A stretch of DNA of 46,282 nt from a virus. The notes beneath the pieces are model-generated. The model was given only the letters and a program-made list of their open reading frames with translations. It was not told where the DNA came from and ran no database searches. The stretch covers positions 1-46,282 of IMG/VR virus record IMGVR_UViG_3300048580_000440; one strand, 5' to 3'. The translations under genes and the position numbers were made by a program. Positions 21,630 through 29,553 of the stretch are shown here, piece by piece (position 1 is the first letter of the stretch; each line of letters opens with the position of its first letter).

Positions 21630-22139
21630 ATGGACCCCACAAAATACGAATACCAAGACCCAGCAGACCGCGATTTCATTGTTTTCCCGAAAGGCGAATA
21701 CGCATGGAAGATTCTCGAAATCAACGAGATGACCACCGGCCGCACCAGCGGAAACTCAATGCTTCCCATCAAGTTTGAATTCTCCGACGGAACCGGCCGC
21801 ACCACGACAGTCGAAGAAAACCTCGTCTTCTGCGAAGCCGCCAAATGGAAGATCGACCAATTCATGAAAGCCTGCTCCGGCCAGATGGCTCCTGGCCGAA
21901 AGATCAACTTCACCGACGCTGATACGCTGAAGTGGATTAAGGCTCGCACTGGAACAGCTAAGCTGAAGATTGAGAAATTTGTCAGCAAGGCGGGGAAAGA
22001 CTGCGAGAAGAACGCGATCGAAGCATTCCTCTACGGAAAAACAACGGTTGATGGCACGACGCTATCGACACCGCCCGCGAAGCAACAACCTCCGTCTGCT
22101 CCGGTGGAGGAAGTGGACGACGATCATATCCCGTTCTGA
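21630..22139 (+). CDS. SSB-like single-stranded-DNA binding protein
   Basis: 169 residues. A beta-rich core (KYEYQDPADRDFIVFPKGEYAWKILEIN and GNSMLPIKFEFSDGTGRTTTVEENLVF) resembles the DUF669 phage SSB-like family. The acidic tail EVDDDHIPF closely mimics the DDDIPF tip of bacterial SSB, which recruits repair proteins. It directly follows the Sak4-like gene, as in other phages. I infer ssDNA binding and partner recruitment. Confidence 0.8.
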   Translation: MDPTKYEYQDPADRDFIVFPKGEYAWKILEINEMTTGRTSGNSMLPIKFEFSDGTGRTTTVEENLVFCEAAKWKIDQFMKACSGQMAPGRKINFTDADTLKWIKARTGTAKLKIEKFVSKAGKDCEKNAIEAFLYGKTTVDGTTLSTPPAKQQPPSAPVEEVDDDHIPF

Positions 22140-22378
22140 TAGATTTCTACCACGTCAGACGCGCCCGAGGCAATAGCCACGTAGAGAGCGTCACGGTATG
22201 GCCGCAACACTGACGGAAGGCACGGCCCCAAATAGGAGTTCTGGAAAATGCGTCGAACCATCGACAATAGCTCCGCACACAGGTGACAGCCGGGAAAGAC
22301 CGGCACTTTAAACCGGCGCGTGTGCGCAGCAACGGGAAACCGTGCGCGTCGGACCACTCTCCTACAAATAACAACACC
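22140..22378 (+). other. Non-coding gap with GC-rich stem-loops
   Basis: No gene is convincing. A 12-codon frame with an upstream GGAG (ATG near 22238, MRRTIDNSSAHR) could be a leader peptide. It is followed by the stem GCCGG-GAAAGA-CCGGC (near 22289-22304) and a further GC-rich structured stretch to 22350. The gene after it begins at 22379 with a leader ACAAATAACAACACC. This may be an attenuator or structured leader of the SMC-like gene. Confidence 0.4.
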
Positions 22379-23665
22379 ATGAACATCCTCCACCTAGAAA
22401 TCACCGACCTCAAGAAAATCTCCGCCATCGAGATCGACCCCACCACTGGCAAGCCCGTCGTTCTGACCGGCGACAACGGCCAAGGCAAGTCCTCCGTGCT
22501 CGACGGCATTATCCTCGCTCTCAGCAACACCGGACTGGATGACCCGATCCGCCACGGTCGCCCAGCGGCTTCCGTGAAATTGACCCTTGGCACCGACAAG
22601 GCCGAGTATCTACTGGAACGCAAGATCACGAAGAAGGGCAGTTACCTCACCCTGACCGACGCCAACGGAATTCCCGTGCAGAAGGCTCAGACGTTTCTTA
22701 ACGGCCTGCTAGGCAACTACGCATTCGACCCGCTGGAATTCACACGCTTGAAGCCCAAGGCGCAGGTTGAAGCTCTCAAGACTGCCGCTGGCCTCGACTT
22801 CACCGAGCTGGATGCTAAGCGCGCCGGCCACTACGCCGAACGCACTGCCGCAGGCCGTGACGGCAAGGAAGCGGTCGCGCAGCTCGCTGCGGTGCCTGAA
22901 CCTGCCGCCGACGTTCCTGCGGAAGAGGTTAGCGCAGTGGAGTTGGTGGAGGTGTTGCAGACGCTTGAGAAAAACGCCGCGTGGCTTGTCGCCGCCGAGC
23001 GCCAAGTGAAAGAAGCGATGGAACGTGAAGCTGCCGCCTTGCGAGAAATCGACAGCATCAAGGCGAAACTCAAGGACGCGGAGAACTATCATTCGACATG
23101 CGCCGAGATGATTGACGAGACGCAGAATATCTTGAAGGCCGCGCAAGCGACTGCTGCCGATCCTTCTGCCATCGACGCCGCCCGCGACGCCATCGCCAAG
23201 AGTGATGAAACCAACCGCGCCGTGCGCCAAGCACGCAAGCACGGTGAACTCACCGCCAGGGTGAAGAAACTCCGCGCTGAATACGCCACGCTTGATCGCA
23301 GGATTGAGGAGATCGACCTTGCGAAGTCGAACGCGATCAAAGACGCCAACCTGCCGCTCGACGGCTTAGAATTGACGGACGAAGGCGTTTTGATGAACGG
23401 CGTGTTTTTCAGTCAGCTTTCGACGGCGGAGCAGATCCGGGTTTCCGCGCTGGTTGCGATGAGTCAGAATCCGAATCTGAAAATCATCGTGATCCGTGAG
23501 GGCGCTTTGATGAATTCCGCGAATCTGGACATGCTGGCGAAGCTGGCTTCAGAGCGGGATTATCAACTTTGGATTGAGAAGTTTCAGGAGACGGCCAGCA
23601 GCGAGGGATTGCATATCGTTGACGGGGCGGTGGCGTTTGTGGATGGGGAGGAGGTTCAGCCATGA
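22379..23665 (+). CDS. SMC/Rad50-like ATPase
   Basis: 428 residues from ATG 22379. The N-terminal ABC-type ATPase begins LEITDLKKISAIEIDPTTGKPVVLTGDNGQGKSS (Walker A GDNGQGKSS). A central coiled coil spans about 170-330. The C-terminal LSTAEQIRVSALVAMSQNPNLKIIVIREGALMNSANLDML carries the signature and Walker B-like parts. Phage Rad50-like proteins pair with nucleases in recombination-dependent replication; here the RecB-like and VRR-NUC nucleases are nearby. Short for the family, so it may be a minimal form. Confidence 0.83.
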   Translation: MNILHLEITDLKKISAIEIDPTTGKPVVLTGDNGQGKSSVLDGIILALSNTGLDDPIRHGRPAASVKLTLGTDKAEYLLERKITKKGSYLTLTDANGIPVQKAQTFLNGLLGNYAFDPLEFTRLKPKAQVEALKTAAGLDFTELDAKRAGHYAERTAAGRDGKEAVAQLAAVPEPAADVPAEEVSAVELVEVLQTLEKNAAWLVAAERQVKEAMEREAAALREIDSIKAKLKDAENYHSTCAEMIDETQNILKAAQATAADPSAIDAARDAIAKSDETNRAVRQARKHGELTARVKKLRAEYATLDRRIEEIDLAKSNAIKDANLPLDGLELTDEGVLMNGVFFSQLSTAEQIRVSALVAMSQNPNLKIIVIREGALMNSANLDMLAKLASERDYQLWIEKFQETASSEGLHIVDGAVAFVDGEEVQP

Positions 23666-23937
23666 GTGATTTCATTGAAATCGCAGGAATTAAATTTCCT
23701 CGTCCTATTAGTTCGTTGCCGAAAGACAGGAATGCTATGCTTCATTTTGTTGACCTTCAAATTAGCGACGGTGTTCTATCTGACCGTTTTGACGAATCTG
23801 ATTATCACTTGAGGGCAATTTACAACGGAATCGCCCATCTTAATGAAGATGCGGCGAAGCTTCACGCTAAAGCTCTTATCCGGCTTAACCATGGATTTGT
23901 TTGCCCTTGCCGTGATGAGGAGGTGGGCGGTGTCTAA
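23662..23937 (+). CDS. Unrecognised 91-residue protein
   Basis: MSDFIEIAGIKFPRPISSLPKDRNAMLHFVDLQISDGVLSDRFDESDYHLRAIYNGIAHLNEDAAKLHAKALIRLNHGF ending in a CPC motif. It overlaps the SMC-like stop (ATGA). Its A/T-rich codon use differs from the flanking GC-rich genes, as does the following repeat protein, suggesting a late insertion. No domain is recognised. Confidence 0.6.
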   Translation: MSDFIEIAGIKFPRPISSLPKDRNAMLHFVDLQISDGVLSDRFDESDYHLRAIYNGIAHLNEDAAKLHAKALIRLNHGFVCPCRDEEVGGV

Positions 23938-24622
23938 GCCTAAAAATATGACGGAGGAGGAGTGGAGGGAAAAAAGAAGGGCTTACATGAAAGCCTATTG
24001 CCAAACCTCTAAATACAAATCTTGCCAGAAAACCTTTTATCAAAACCCTGAGAACAAAGCCCGAATTAAAGCCCGCGCTAAAGCGTGGTATCAAAACCCT
24101 GAGAACAAAGCCCGAGCTTTAGCTCGCGCTAAAGCCCGCCAAAAAATTATCAGCCAGACGCCTAAATATAAAGACTACCGAAAAGCATACAGACAAAAGC
24201 CTGAAAATAAGTCTCGCATTAGAGCCCGCAAAAAAATCTTCAGACAGACGCCTAAACATAAAGACTGGCAAAAGGCATATAACCAAAAGCCTGAACGTAA
24301 AGAATGGGCAAGAATTTACAGGAAAACTGACAAATATAAAAACTCATGCTCATACATAGCTGGCGGGCTTGGCCTCACCGCCTCTATCCTCCGCAAACAC
24401 CCCGAACTCCTAGAAGCAAAACGCGAACAATTAAAAATACACAGAAATCTAAAACAATGCACAAGAACCCCAGCAACCTATCAGAAGTCCGCGACAATCT
24501 CGCGGAAGCCGCTTACACCGCATGGATTGACAAGTCTTTTGTCCCTAGAGCTATCGTCATGGTCAATGCCATGGGTAAGACAATTAACTCAGTTGCTCTT
24601 GAACTCAAAGCCGCAGAACTGA
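23930..24622 (+). CDS. Lys/Arg/Tyr-rich repeat protein
   Basis: 230 residues from GTG 23930, preceded by GAGGAGG (ATG 23948 is the alternative). The middle is built of short repeats of the form xYxQNPENKARIKARAKAW and xQTPKYKDYRKAYRQKPENKSR, very basic and aromatic. Such repeats occur next to HNH endonuclease domains in phages, but no HNH residues are present. After about residue 175 the sequence changes character and overlaps the next frame by 166 nt, so the true end may be earlier or frameshifted. Confidence 0.6.
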   Translation: MSKPKNMTEEEWREKRRAYMKAYCQTSKYKSCQKTFYQNPENKARIKARAKAWYQNPENKARALARAKARQKIISQTPKYKDYRKAYRQKPENKSRIRARKKIFRQTPKHKDWQKAYNQKPERKEWARIYRKTDKYKNSCSYIAGGLGLTASILRKHPELLEAKREQLKIHRNLKQCTRTPATYQKSATISRKPLTPHGLTSLLSLELSSWSMPWVRQLTQLLLNSKPQN

Positions 24623-24690
24623 ACAAGACGGAAGCAACGTCAACCATGCTGCTGCCAATGAAACAAGCATCCAAGAAACTCGCACCATGA
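24457..24690 (+). CDS. Small unrecognised protein overlapping the repeat gene
   Basis: 77 residues: MHKNPSNLSEVRDNLAEAAYTAWIDKSFVPRAIVMVNAMGKTINSVALELKAAELNKTEATSTMLLPMKQASKKLAP. The frame looks like real protein (amphipathic helices), whereas the overlapping end of the gene at 23930 does not. No clear ribosome binding site. The stop overlaps the next start (ATGA), which supports translation. Confidence 0.55.
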   Translation: MHKNPSNLSEVRDNLAEAAYTAWIDKSFVPRAIVMVNAMGKTINSVALELKAAELNKTEATSTMLLPMKQASKKLAP

Positions 24691-24863
24691 AACCAGAAAA
24701 CACAATAACCGGCGTAGCCACCATCACCGACCTCAACGGCAAGCAAGTAATCATTGCCTGCGAGGATCTTGAAACCCTTCAAGCATACCTTGAGCAACAG
24801 AACGAAGTCGGCGCGCCTGAAGCGCGTAAGGTTGCAATTATCCTCGGACCATCAGCACTATGA
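24687..24863 (+). CDS. Small unrecognised protein, 58 residues
   Basis: MKPENTITGVATITDLNGKQVIIACEDLETLQAYLEQQNEVGAPEARKVAIILGPSAL. The frame is coupled at both ends by ATGA overlaps (24687-24690 and 24860-24863), which is good evidence for an expressed gene in this operon. Alpha/beta fold likely; no family is recognised. Confidence 0.6.
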   Translation: MKPENTITGVATITDLNGKQVIIACEDLETLQAYLEQQNEVGAPEARKVAIILGPSAL

Positions 24864-25645
24864 AAATCACCCGCACCGAACAATCATCCCACTGGTATCA
24901 CCGCGACGGCACCGCCTGTCACGAAGTCATCGCCAAGACCACCGGCCTACCACGTCCAACGAACGTCGCCGACGCCCGTAAGCTCAACCTTGTGCCATCG
25001 GTGACGAACATCCTGAACATGAAGGCGAAACCCGCCTTGAATACGTGGTTGCAGGACAACGCGATCCGGGCGGCACTCGCCACCCCGCAGAATCCAGGCG
25101 AACCGGAAGACCAATGGCATTCCCGAATTGCCGTCGAGTCTGATCGAATCGGCAGAGAGGCCGCCGAGTGGGGAACGCTCTTGCACGAACAGCTAGAGCA
25201 CCTGCTGACCGGAGGTGCATTCACCGCCACCGGCGAGATCCTCGACTATGTGAGAGGCGCGGAAACGTGGCTGCGTGAGAACGTGGAAACCACCATCCAA
25301 GCCGAACAATCGGTTGTCGGTGATTTGGGCTATGCTGGCCGCCTTGACGTTCACGCGATGTTGAAGGACGGTCGCCGTGCGGTGATCGACTTCAAGTCGC
25401 AGAAGCTCGTCGGCAAGCGTGCTCCGTCGTTTTACAAGGAATGGTCGATGCAGCTCGCCGCCTATGGCGATTGTCTCCGCGAACCCGGCGAACCGCTGCC
25501 AGTCCTGATTTCACTCATCATTCCATCCGACGCACCGGGACCAGTGTTTCCGAAGGAATGGGACAACGGGGAAGCGGCGCTGGTCGCGTTCCATGCGTGT
25601 TTCCGGTTGTGGTGTTTTGATCGTGATTACACTCCCGCGCCATGA
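24860..25645 (+). CDS. RecB-like PD-(D/E)XK exonuclease
   Basis: 261 residues. GTLLHEQLEHLL, then GYAGRLDVHAM followed by RRAVIDFKSQK (the D...DxK catalytic motif) and SMQLAAYGDCL. The pattern is that of Cas4/RecB-type nucleases in phage recombination systems. It degrades or trims DNA ends, probably with the Sak4-like and SSB-like proteins. The stop overlaps the HNH gene start. Confidence 0.85.
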   Translation: MKITRTEQSSHWYHRDGTACHEVIAKTTGLPRPTNVADARKLNLVPSVTNILNMKAKPALNTWLQDNAIRAALATPQNPGEPEDQWHSRIAVESDRIGREAAEWGTLLHEQLEHLLTGGAFTATGEILDYVRGAETWLRENVETTIQAEQSVVGDLGYAGRLDVHAMLKDGRRAVIDFKSQKLVGKRAPSFYKEWSMQLAAYGDCLREPGEPLPVLISLIIPSDAPGPVFPKEWDNGEAALVAFHACFRLWCFDRDYTPAP

Positions 25646-26157
25646 ATAACAATTTGCCATCTCTGCAAGAAGTAACCGAGCTTCTTGATTATAATTCCGA
25701 GACAGGAGAATTCACTTGGAAGAAAAAGGTTAGTCGTCGGGTTTTTAAGGGAGACACTGCTGGGGTAGTCGGTTTGGTTGGATATAGATACATAGGTATC
25801 AATAATAAAAGGCTACTGGCTCACCGGATTGCTTGGTTGATAACAACCGAGCAATGGCCGAGATTTGACATCGACCATATTAACGGAGAGAGAGCGGATA
25901 ATAGAATTTGCAATCTTCGGGAAGCGTCCCGATCTGAAAACTGCCATAACGCAAAATTTAGAAAAACTACACAAACTGGATTTAAGGGCGTTTATAAAAA
26001 CTCAACGGGGAGATTTTATGGAAGAGTTTGCAAAAACTACAAAACGCACAATACCACATGTTTTGACATAGCAGAAGAAGCTAATCAGGCGACTCAATCA
26101 TTAAGGATTTTGTTGCACGGAGACTTTGTGAATCACGGAGAATACGCAACACCATGA
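25642..26157 (+). CDS. HNH homing-type endonuclease with AP2-like C-terminus
   Basis: 171 residues. HRIAWLITTEQWPRFDIDHINGERADNRICNLREASRSENCHNA is the HNH_3 nuclease core (His, DIDH, N). The C-terminal GFKGVYKNSTGRFYGRVCKNYKTHNTTCFDIAEEANQA is an AP2-type DNA-binding domain. This pairing is typical of free-standing phage homing endonucleases. Its A/T-rich composition differs from the neighbours, consistent with an inserted selfish element. Confidence 0.87.
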   Translation: MNNNLPSLQEVTELLDYNSETGEFTWKKKVSRRVFKGDTAGVVGLVGYRYIGINNKRLLAHRIAWLITTEQWPRFDIDHINGERADNRICNLREASRSENCHNAKFRKTTQTGFKGVYKNSTGRFYGRVCKNYKTHNTTCFDIAEEANQATQSLRILLHGDFVNHGEYATP

Positions 26158-26444
26158 AAACCACCTATAATATATCCACCCTGAAAGACATCTTCGAGCT
26201 ACCAACAATCGAACAAATGACCGATTGCCTAAACGAGCTTGGAAGGCTCATGGTGGCCGCACGCGACATGAACGACCAGATGGTCGAGATCGTCGCCACC
26301 AAGGGCGAAACCATAGAGAAGGCGATTGAATGGCCGGAAACCCTCGAATGGGTTGACGACGGCAAAGGCGACATCGGAATCAAACTCGTTGCCCCTAGCG
26401 GCGAAATCGTGGCTGATGTTGATTTTGGAAAGGTGGACGCATGA
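26154..26444 (+). CDS. Unrecognised acidic protein
   Basis: 96 residues: TLKDIFELPTIEQMTDCLNELGRLMVAARDMNDQMVEIVATKGETIEKAIEWPETLEWVDDGKGDIGIKLVAPSGEIVADVDFGKVDA. Helical then beta, very acidic. ATGA overlaps on both sides place it in the replication operon. Unknown role. Confidence 0.6.
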   Translation: MKTTYNISTLKDIFELPTIEQMTDCLNELGRLMVAARDMNDQMVEIVATKGETIEKAIEWPETLEWVDDGKGDIGIKLVAPSGEIVADVDFGKVDA

Positions 26445-26764
26445 CACCCACCAAACAAGACCGCGTTGATGTAATCCTGCAATGCGCTCACGCCATCGCC
26501 GTGCACTACGGAACGACCGCCGAGAAGCTGCTGTCAGAAAAAGCCTACCGAGGCCAGAACATCCAGAACGCGAGAACCGTCTTTGCATACCACCTGCACG
26601 ACTGCGGCATCAGCATGGCGAGTATTGCCGGGATGTTTAAACGGTCGATCTACTCGACAGAAGAGAAAATACGCCACGGCAGGATTTTCCTGATGAGTAG
26701 TGACCGGGAGATGATCGAGACGCTGCCGAGGGTGCCTTCAACCTTGAACATTACAAAGGCATGA
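26441..26764 (+). CDS. DnaA C-terminal-like DNA-binding protein
   Basis: 107 residues. AEKLLSEKAYRGQNIQNARTVFAYHLHDCGISMASIAGMFKRSIYSTEEKIRHGRIFL resembles DnaA domain IV, with the order ARxxxxY...S...IA..F.R...ST...... (GGRDHSTV is replaced by RSIYSTEE). DnaA domain IV binds origin boxes. A phage protein with only this domain could bind its origin or block host DnaA. This is suggested by pattern, not proven. Confidence 0.6.
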   Translation: MTPTKQDRVDVILQCAHAIAVHYGTTAEKLLSEKAYRGQNIQNARTVFAYHLHDCGISMASIAGMFKRSIYSTEEKIRHGRIFLMSSDREMIETLPRVPSTLNITKA

Positions 26765-26976
26765 GTGACACGCCGGAAACCATGAACACTAACATGCTGC
26801 GGAACCTCTATGAAACGCAAGAACACCGCGTGAGCGTTGGGGATATCTGGGATCATGCTGCGGCTTTGGAGCATGAGCGCGACGAGCTAATTCATGCTGC
26901 CAGATCTCTCAAAGCCGCCAAAGGCCGATTCCACACCCAGCAAGCCGCTGAACAGTTATTCAAGCTGATCCCGTGA
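26761..26976 (+). CDS. Small unrecognised helical protein
   Basis: 71 residues: NMLRNLYETQEHRVSVGDIWDHAAALEHERDELIHAARSLKAAKGRFHTQQAAEQLFKLIP. Probably a short coiled coil. Coupled to the helicase gene: its TGA overlaps the helicase GTG (GTGA). Function unknown. Confidence 0.6.
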   Translation: MSDTPETMNTNMLRNLYETQEHRVSVGDIWDHAAALEHERDELIHAARSLKAAKGRFHTQQAAEQLFKLIP

Positions 26977-28340
26977 TCCTGAGAAATTACCAACAAACCC
27001 TAGCCGACCAAACCCGCAAAGCATTCGGCGAGGGCAAGAATCGCCCGCTGATCGTCCTCAGCACGGGCGGTGGAAAAACGGTCGTGTTCTCATACATCGC
27101 CTCGAACGCCGCTAGAAAAGAGAACCGCGTCTGGATCATCGCCCACCGGAAGGAGCTTATCCGGCAGGCCGGAAACACGCTCGCGGCGTTCGGCGTCTCG
27201 CATGGAATCATCAAGTCCGGCGAACCAGAATCGCCCGAGGAATTGGTTCACGTTGCGAGCGTTCAAACACTGGTGGGGCGGATGAAAACCCTCGCTCCAC
27301 CAGATTTGATCGTCATTGACGAATGCCATCACGCAGTCTCGGGATCATACCGGAAGATCCTCGACGCCTACCCAAACGCGAAGGTGATCGGCGTGACCGC
27401 CACCCCATGCAGATTGGACGGCAAAGGACTTGGAGACGTGTTTGACATCCTGATCGAAGGACCGCCGCTGAAGTGGCTCACTGAAAACGATTTCCTCTCG
27501 TCGGCCAAATATTACGCCCCGCCCGTCGTGGCGAATCTCACCGGCTTGAAGACCACGCGAGGCGACTACGACCAGACCGAGCTTGCGGCCGCGATGAATA
27601 AGCCGTCCATCACCGGCGACGCGGTGAAGCACTACCAGAGGTTCGCCGATGGCCAGCCGATGCTCGTGTTCTGCGCATCAGTCCAGCACGCCAAGGACGT
27701 TGCGGAGGAATACCGGAACGCGGGCTACCGCGCCGAGCATGTGGACGGGAATCTTTCCGACGATGACCGCGACGACCGGATTCAGGGGTTGGCCACCGGG
27801 AAATATCAAATCATCACTTCGTGCGAGCTGATCGGCGAGGGGCTGGATGTCCCGGTTTGCGTGGCCGCGCAACTCCTCCGGCCGACACAATCGCTGGTTT
27901 TGCATTTGCAGCAGATCGGGCGGGTCTTGAGGAAATCCGCAGGGAAATCCCATGCAGTGATCCTCGATCACGTCGGGAATTGCCAACGCCACGGCCTCGC
28001 CGACGACGTGCGGGAATGGTCGCTCGACGGACGGAAGGCAACGAAACGTAAAGACGATGATCCCGAGGTGCTGGTGAGGAGCTGCCCGGAATGCTTCAGC
28101 GCGCACAAGCCGACTCCCGCCTGTCCATACTGCGGATACGAATATCCTCCCAAGCCACGAACGAAAGCGGAGATCAAAGCGGGCGAGCTGGAAGAGCTGC
28201 TTATCGTGAGGAAGGCGAAAAAAATGGAAGAAGGCATGTGCCGGACCTACGAAGACTTTTTAGCCCTGGGGGTTTCCCGTGGCTACGCTGCGCCAGCGGT
28301 ATGGGCGAGAATTAGAATCCAAAATAGACACCACAGATGA
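26973..28340 (+). CDS. SF2 DNA helicase with C-terminal zinc ribbon
   Basis: 455 residues from GTG 26973. Motif I STGGGKTVV, II DECHH, III VTATPCR, and the C-terminal helicase domain with ITSCELIGEGLDVP and QQIGRVLRKS (motif VI). After it, CPECFSAHKPTPACPYCGYE forms a four-cysteine ribbon. This resembles phage DEAD/DEAH helicases of the recombination and replication set, such as UvsW/RadD-like proteins. The stop overlaps the VRR-NUC start. Confidence 0.9.
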   Translation: MILRNYQQTLADQTRKAFGEGKNRPLIVLSTGGGKTVVFSYIASNAARKENRVWIIAHRKELIRQAGNTLAAFGVSHGIIKSGEPESPEELVHVASVQTLVGRMKTLAPPDLIVIDECHHAVSGSYRKILDAYPNAKVIGVTATPCRLDGKGLGDVFDILIEGPPLKWLTENDFLSSAKYYAPPVVANLTGLKTTRGDYDQTELAAAMNKPSITGDAVKHYQRFADGQPMLVFCASVQHAKDVAEEYRNAGYRAEHVDGNLSDDDRDDRIQGLATGKYQIITSCELIGEGLDVPVCVAAQLLRPTQSLVLHLQQIGRVLRKSAGKSHAVILDHVGNCQRHGLADDVREWSLDGRKATKRKDDDPEVLVRSCPECFSAHKPTPACPYCGYEYPPKPRTKAEIKAGELEELLIVRKAKKMEEGMCRTYEDFLALGVSRGYAAPAVWARIRIQNRHHR

Positions 28341-28735
28341 GCGAAACCGACATCCAGAACTCCATCCGCATAGCCGTCAGCGCCACCAAGAAAGCCGTGG
28401 CGCTCCGCAACAACACGGGACTCTTCTTGACCCTCGACGGCACAAGGAAGGTGCAAGCGGGACTTGGGAAAGGAACCTCCGACCTGATCGGGCTGGTCGA
28501 GCACGTCATACGCCCCGAGGATGTCGGGCGGAAGGTTGGCCTGTTCCTCGCCATCGAAGTCAAGACCACCACCGGAGCCACGCGAGACGAGCAGAAGTTA
28601 TTCCTGAAATCCGTCGTTCGACGCGGCGGAATCGGGGGAATCGCCCGGAGCGTGTCAGACGCGGAATCGCTCGTGAATGATTTGTGGGATTCTGAGAAAC
28701 TTTGGATTGACGACTCGGGAAAAACGAGCCTTTGA
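28337..28735 (+). CDS. VRR-NUC nuclease
   Basis: 132 residues. KVQAGLGKGTSDLIGL is followed by LFLAIEVKTTTGATRDEQKLFLKSVVRRGG: the SDL...ExK core of VRR-NUC restriction-like nucleases. They cut branched or flapped DNA. The gene directly follows a helicase, a standard phage pairing in which the nuclease resolves structures the helicase makes. Length is typical for stand-alone phage forms. Confidence 0.87.
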   Translation: MSETDIQNSIRIAVSATKKAVALRNNTGLFLTLDGTRKVQAGLGKGTSDLIGLVEHVIRPEDVGRKVGLFLAIEVKTTTGATRDEQKLFLKSVVRRGGIGGIARSVSDAESLVNDLWDSEKLWIDDSGKTSL

Positions 28736-28736
28736 T

Positions 28737-28753
28737 CCCAACGAAACGTAAGG
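28737..28753. promoter_or_regulatory. 17-bp palindromic control element, copy 8
   Basis: CCCAACGAAACGTAAGG on the plus strand, ending 3 nt before ATG 28757. The centre and right arm match well and the left arm poorly. Confidence 0.55.
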
Positions 28754-28756
28754 ACT

Positions 28757-29056
28757 ATGGAAAGCAACACCAATCCTTTTACCCATAACATCATGGACAA
28801 ATCCGACACCCCGGAGCTGGACGCGCTGCGGGACGAATGCGAGGAAGCAAAACACACTCACGCGGAATGCGAGCACCTGCTGTGGCGACTCTGCCGCAAA
28901 CTCGAACGCGAGCGGGACGCCGCCATTGCGGTAATCTCCGCGATCGAAGAACGATACATAGACGGCTGGGACACTTACGAAGATTGGAAATTCATGGGCC
29001 GCGCCGCCCGCGCATTTCTTGAGAACGTCCATGTGGACACATCCCCACCTCAATAA
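28757..29056 (+). CDS. Unrecognised protein ending in an attC site
   Basis: 99 residues, acidic, with His and Cys: ECEEAKHTHAECEHLLWRLCRKLERERDAAIAVISAIEERYIDGWDTYEDWKFMGRAARAFLEN. Probably a coiled coil. Its last codons lie inside the attC site at 29020. Either the gene is itself a cassette or an attC was fused to its end. A second possible start is ATG 28793. Confidence 0.6.
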   Translation: MESNTNPFTHNIMDKSDTPELDALRDECEEAKHTHAECEHLLWRLCRKLERERDAAIAVISAIEERYIDGWDTYEDWKFMGRAARAFLENVHVDTSPPQ

Positions 29057-29150
29057 AACTCTATGACCACGAACGATGCTCAACCACCCTCCGACTCCAT
29101 CGAAGCCAACAAGGCCGCTGGTGGGGATTGTGTCTCACGCCTTGTTCTGC
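29020..29150 (+). other. attC site of the second, remote locus
   Basis: R'' TGAGAAC (29020), then stem GTG-GACAC-ATCCCCACC pairing with GGTGGGGAT-(T)-GTGTC-(T)-CAC, spacer GCCTT and R' GTTCTGC (29144). Same layout and extrahelical bases as the nine sites in the main array, about 14 kb away. The start of the next gene (29063) lies in its loop. Confidence 0.85.
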
Positions 29151-29524
29151 CTCTTATGATGCTGGACGAGTCGATGCCGGAAACCCACATGGCCGCAATA
29201 CACCCTGAAACAGGCGAAGTATGGGAAGAGAAGCAATGGGAACTTGTCGAGCTTGGCACAGAATGGAGTTATGAATCCGACAAGGATCTACGCAAAGAAG
29301 CCGGAGTAAAATTGCAAAATGCAAGAAGAGGAGTCCTGTTCGCGCCTCGTCCATACGTAGCAAAGTCGTCGTTCATACTCGGTGCGGCCTGCAAGGATCT
29401 TCCGCCGCTACGGGAAATGTATCACTGCCACCCGAAGACGTGGGAGAAAGTGCCTGATGATGCGAAAGCTAAGTTCGAGGTGCGCGTCGCTTCGGAGTAT
29501 TCATTTCTTGGGCAGAACAGTTAA
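29063..29524 (+). CDS. Unrecognised cassette protein, paralogue of the cassette-9 gene
   Basis: 153 residues; ATG 29063 is in the attC loop and the frame crosses the junction at 29144, so the native start may be the ATG at 29157. From there it resembles the protein at 13898-14371: MMLDESMPET and EKQWELVEL are shared and YHCHPKTWEKVPDDAKAKFEVRV is nearly unchanged. The first 40 nt after the crossover are the same in both. The stop follows R'' GCAGAAC (29512). Function unknown. Confidence 0.65.
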   Translation: MTTNDAQPPSDSIEANKAAGGDCVSRLVLPLMMLDESMPETHMAAIHPETGEVWEEKQWELVELGTEWSYESDKDLRKEAGVKLQNARRGVLFAPRPYVAKSSFILGAACKDLPPLREMYHCHPKTWEKVPDDAKAKFEVRVASEYSFLGQNS

Positions 29525-29535
29525 TTATCCCAACC
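29512..29535 (+). other. Terminal R'' half-site of the remote cassette
   Basis: GCAGAAC (29512-29518) complements GTTCTGC at 29144, so it closes the cassette. It is followed by AGTTAATTATCCCAACC, matching the array terminus at 15300-15323 (AGTTAATTATAGGAACC) except for three bases. No attC stem is present. Confidence 0.6.
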
Positions 29536-29553
29536 AGACTGCGAATAATCCCA

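Noticed and set aside
28037-28053. Another copy of the 17-bp element (GGCAACGAAACGTAAAG)
   Set aside because: It is inside the helicase coding region, matches only one arm and is probably chance codon use (KRK).
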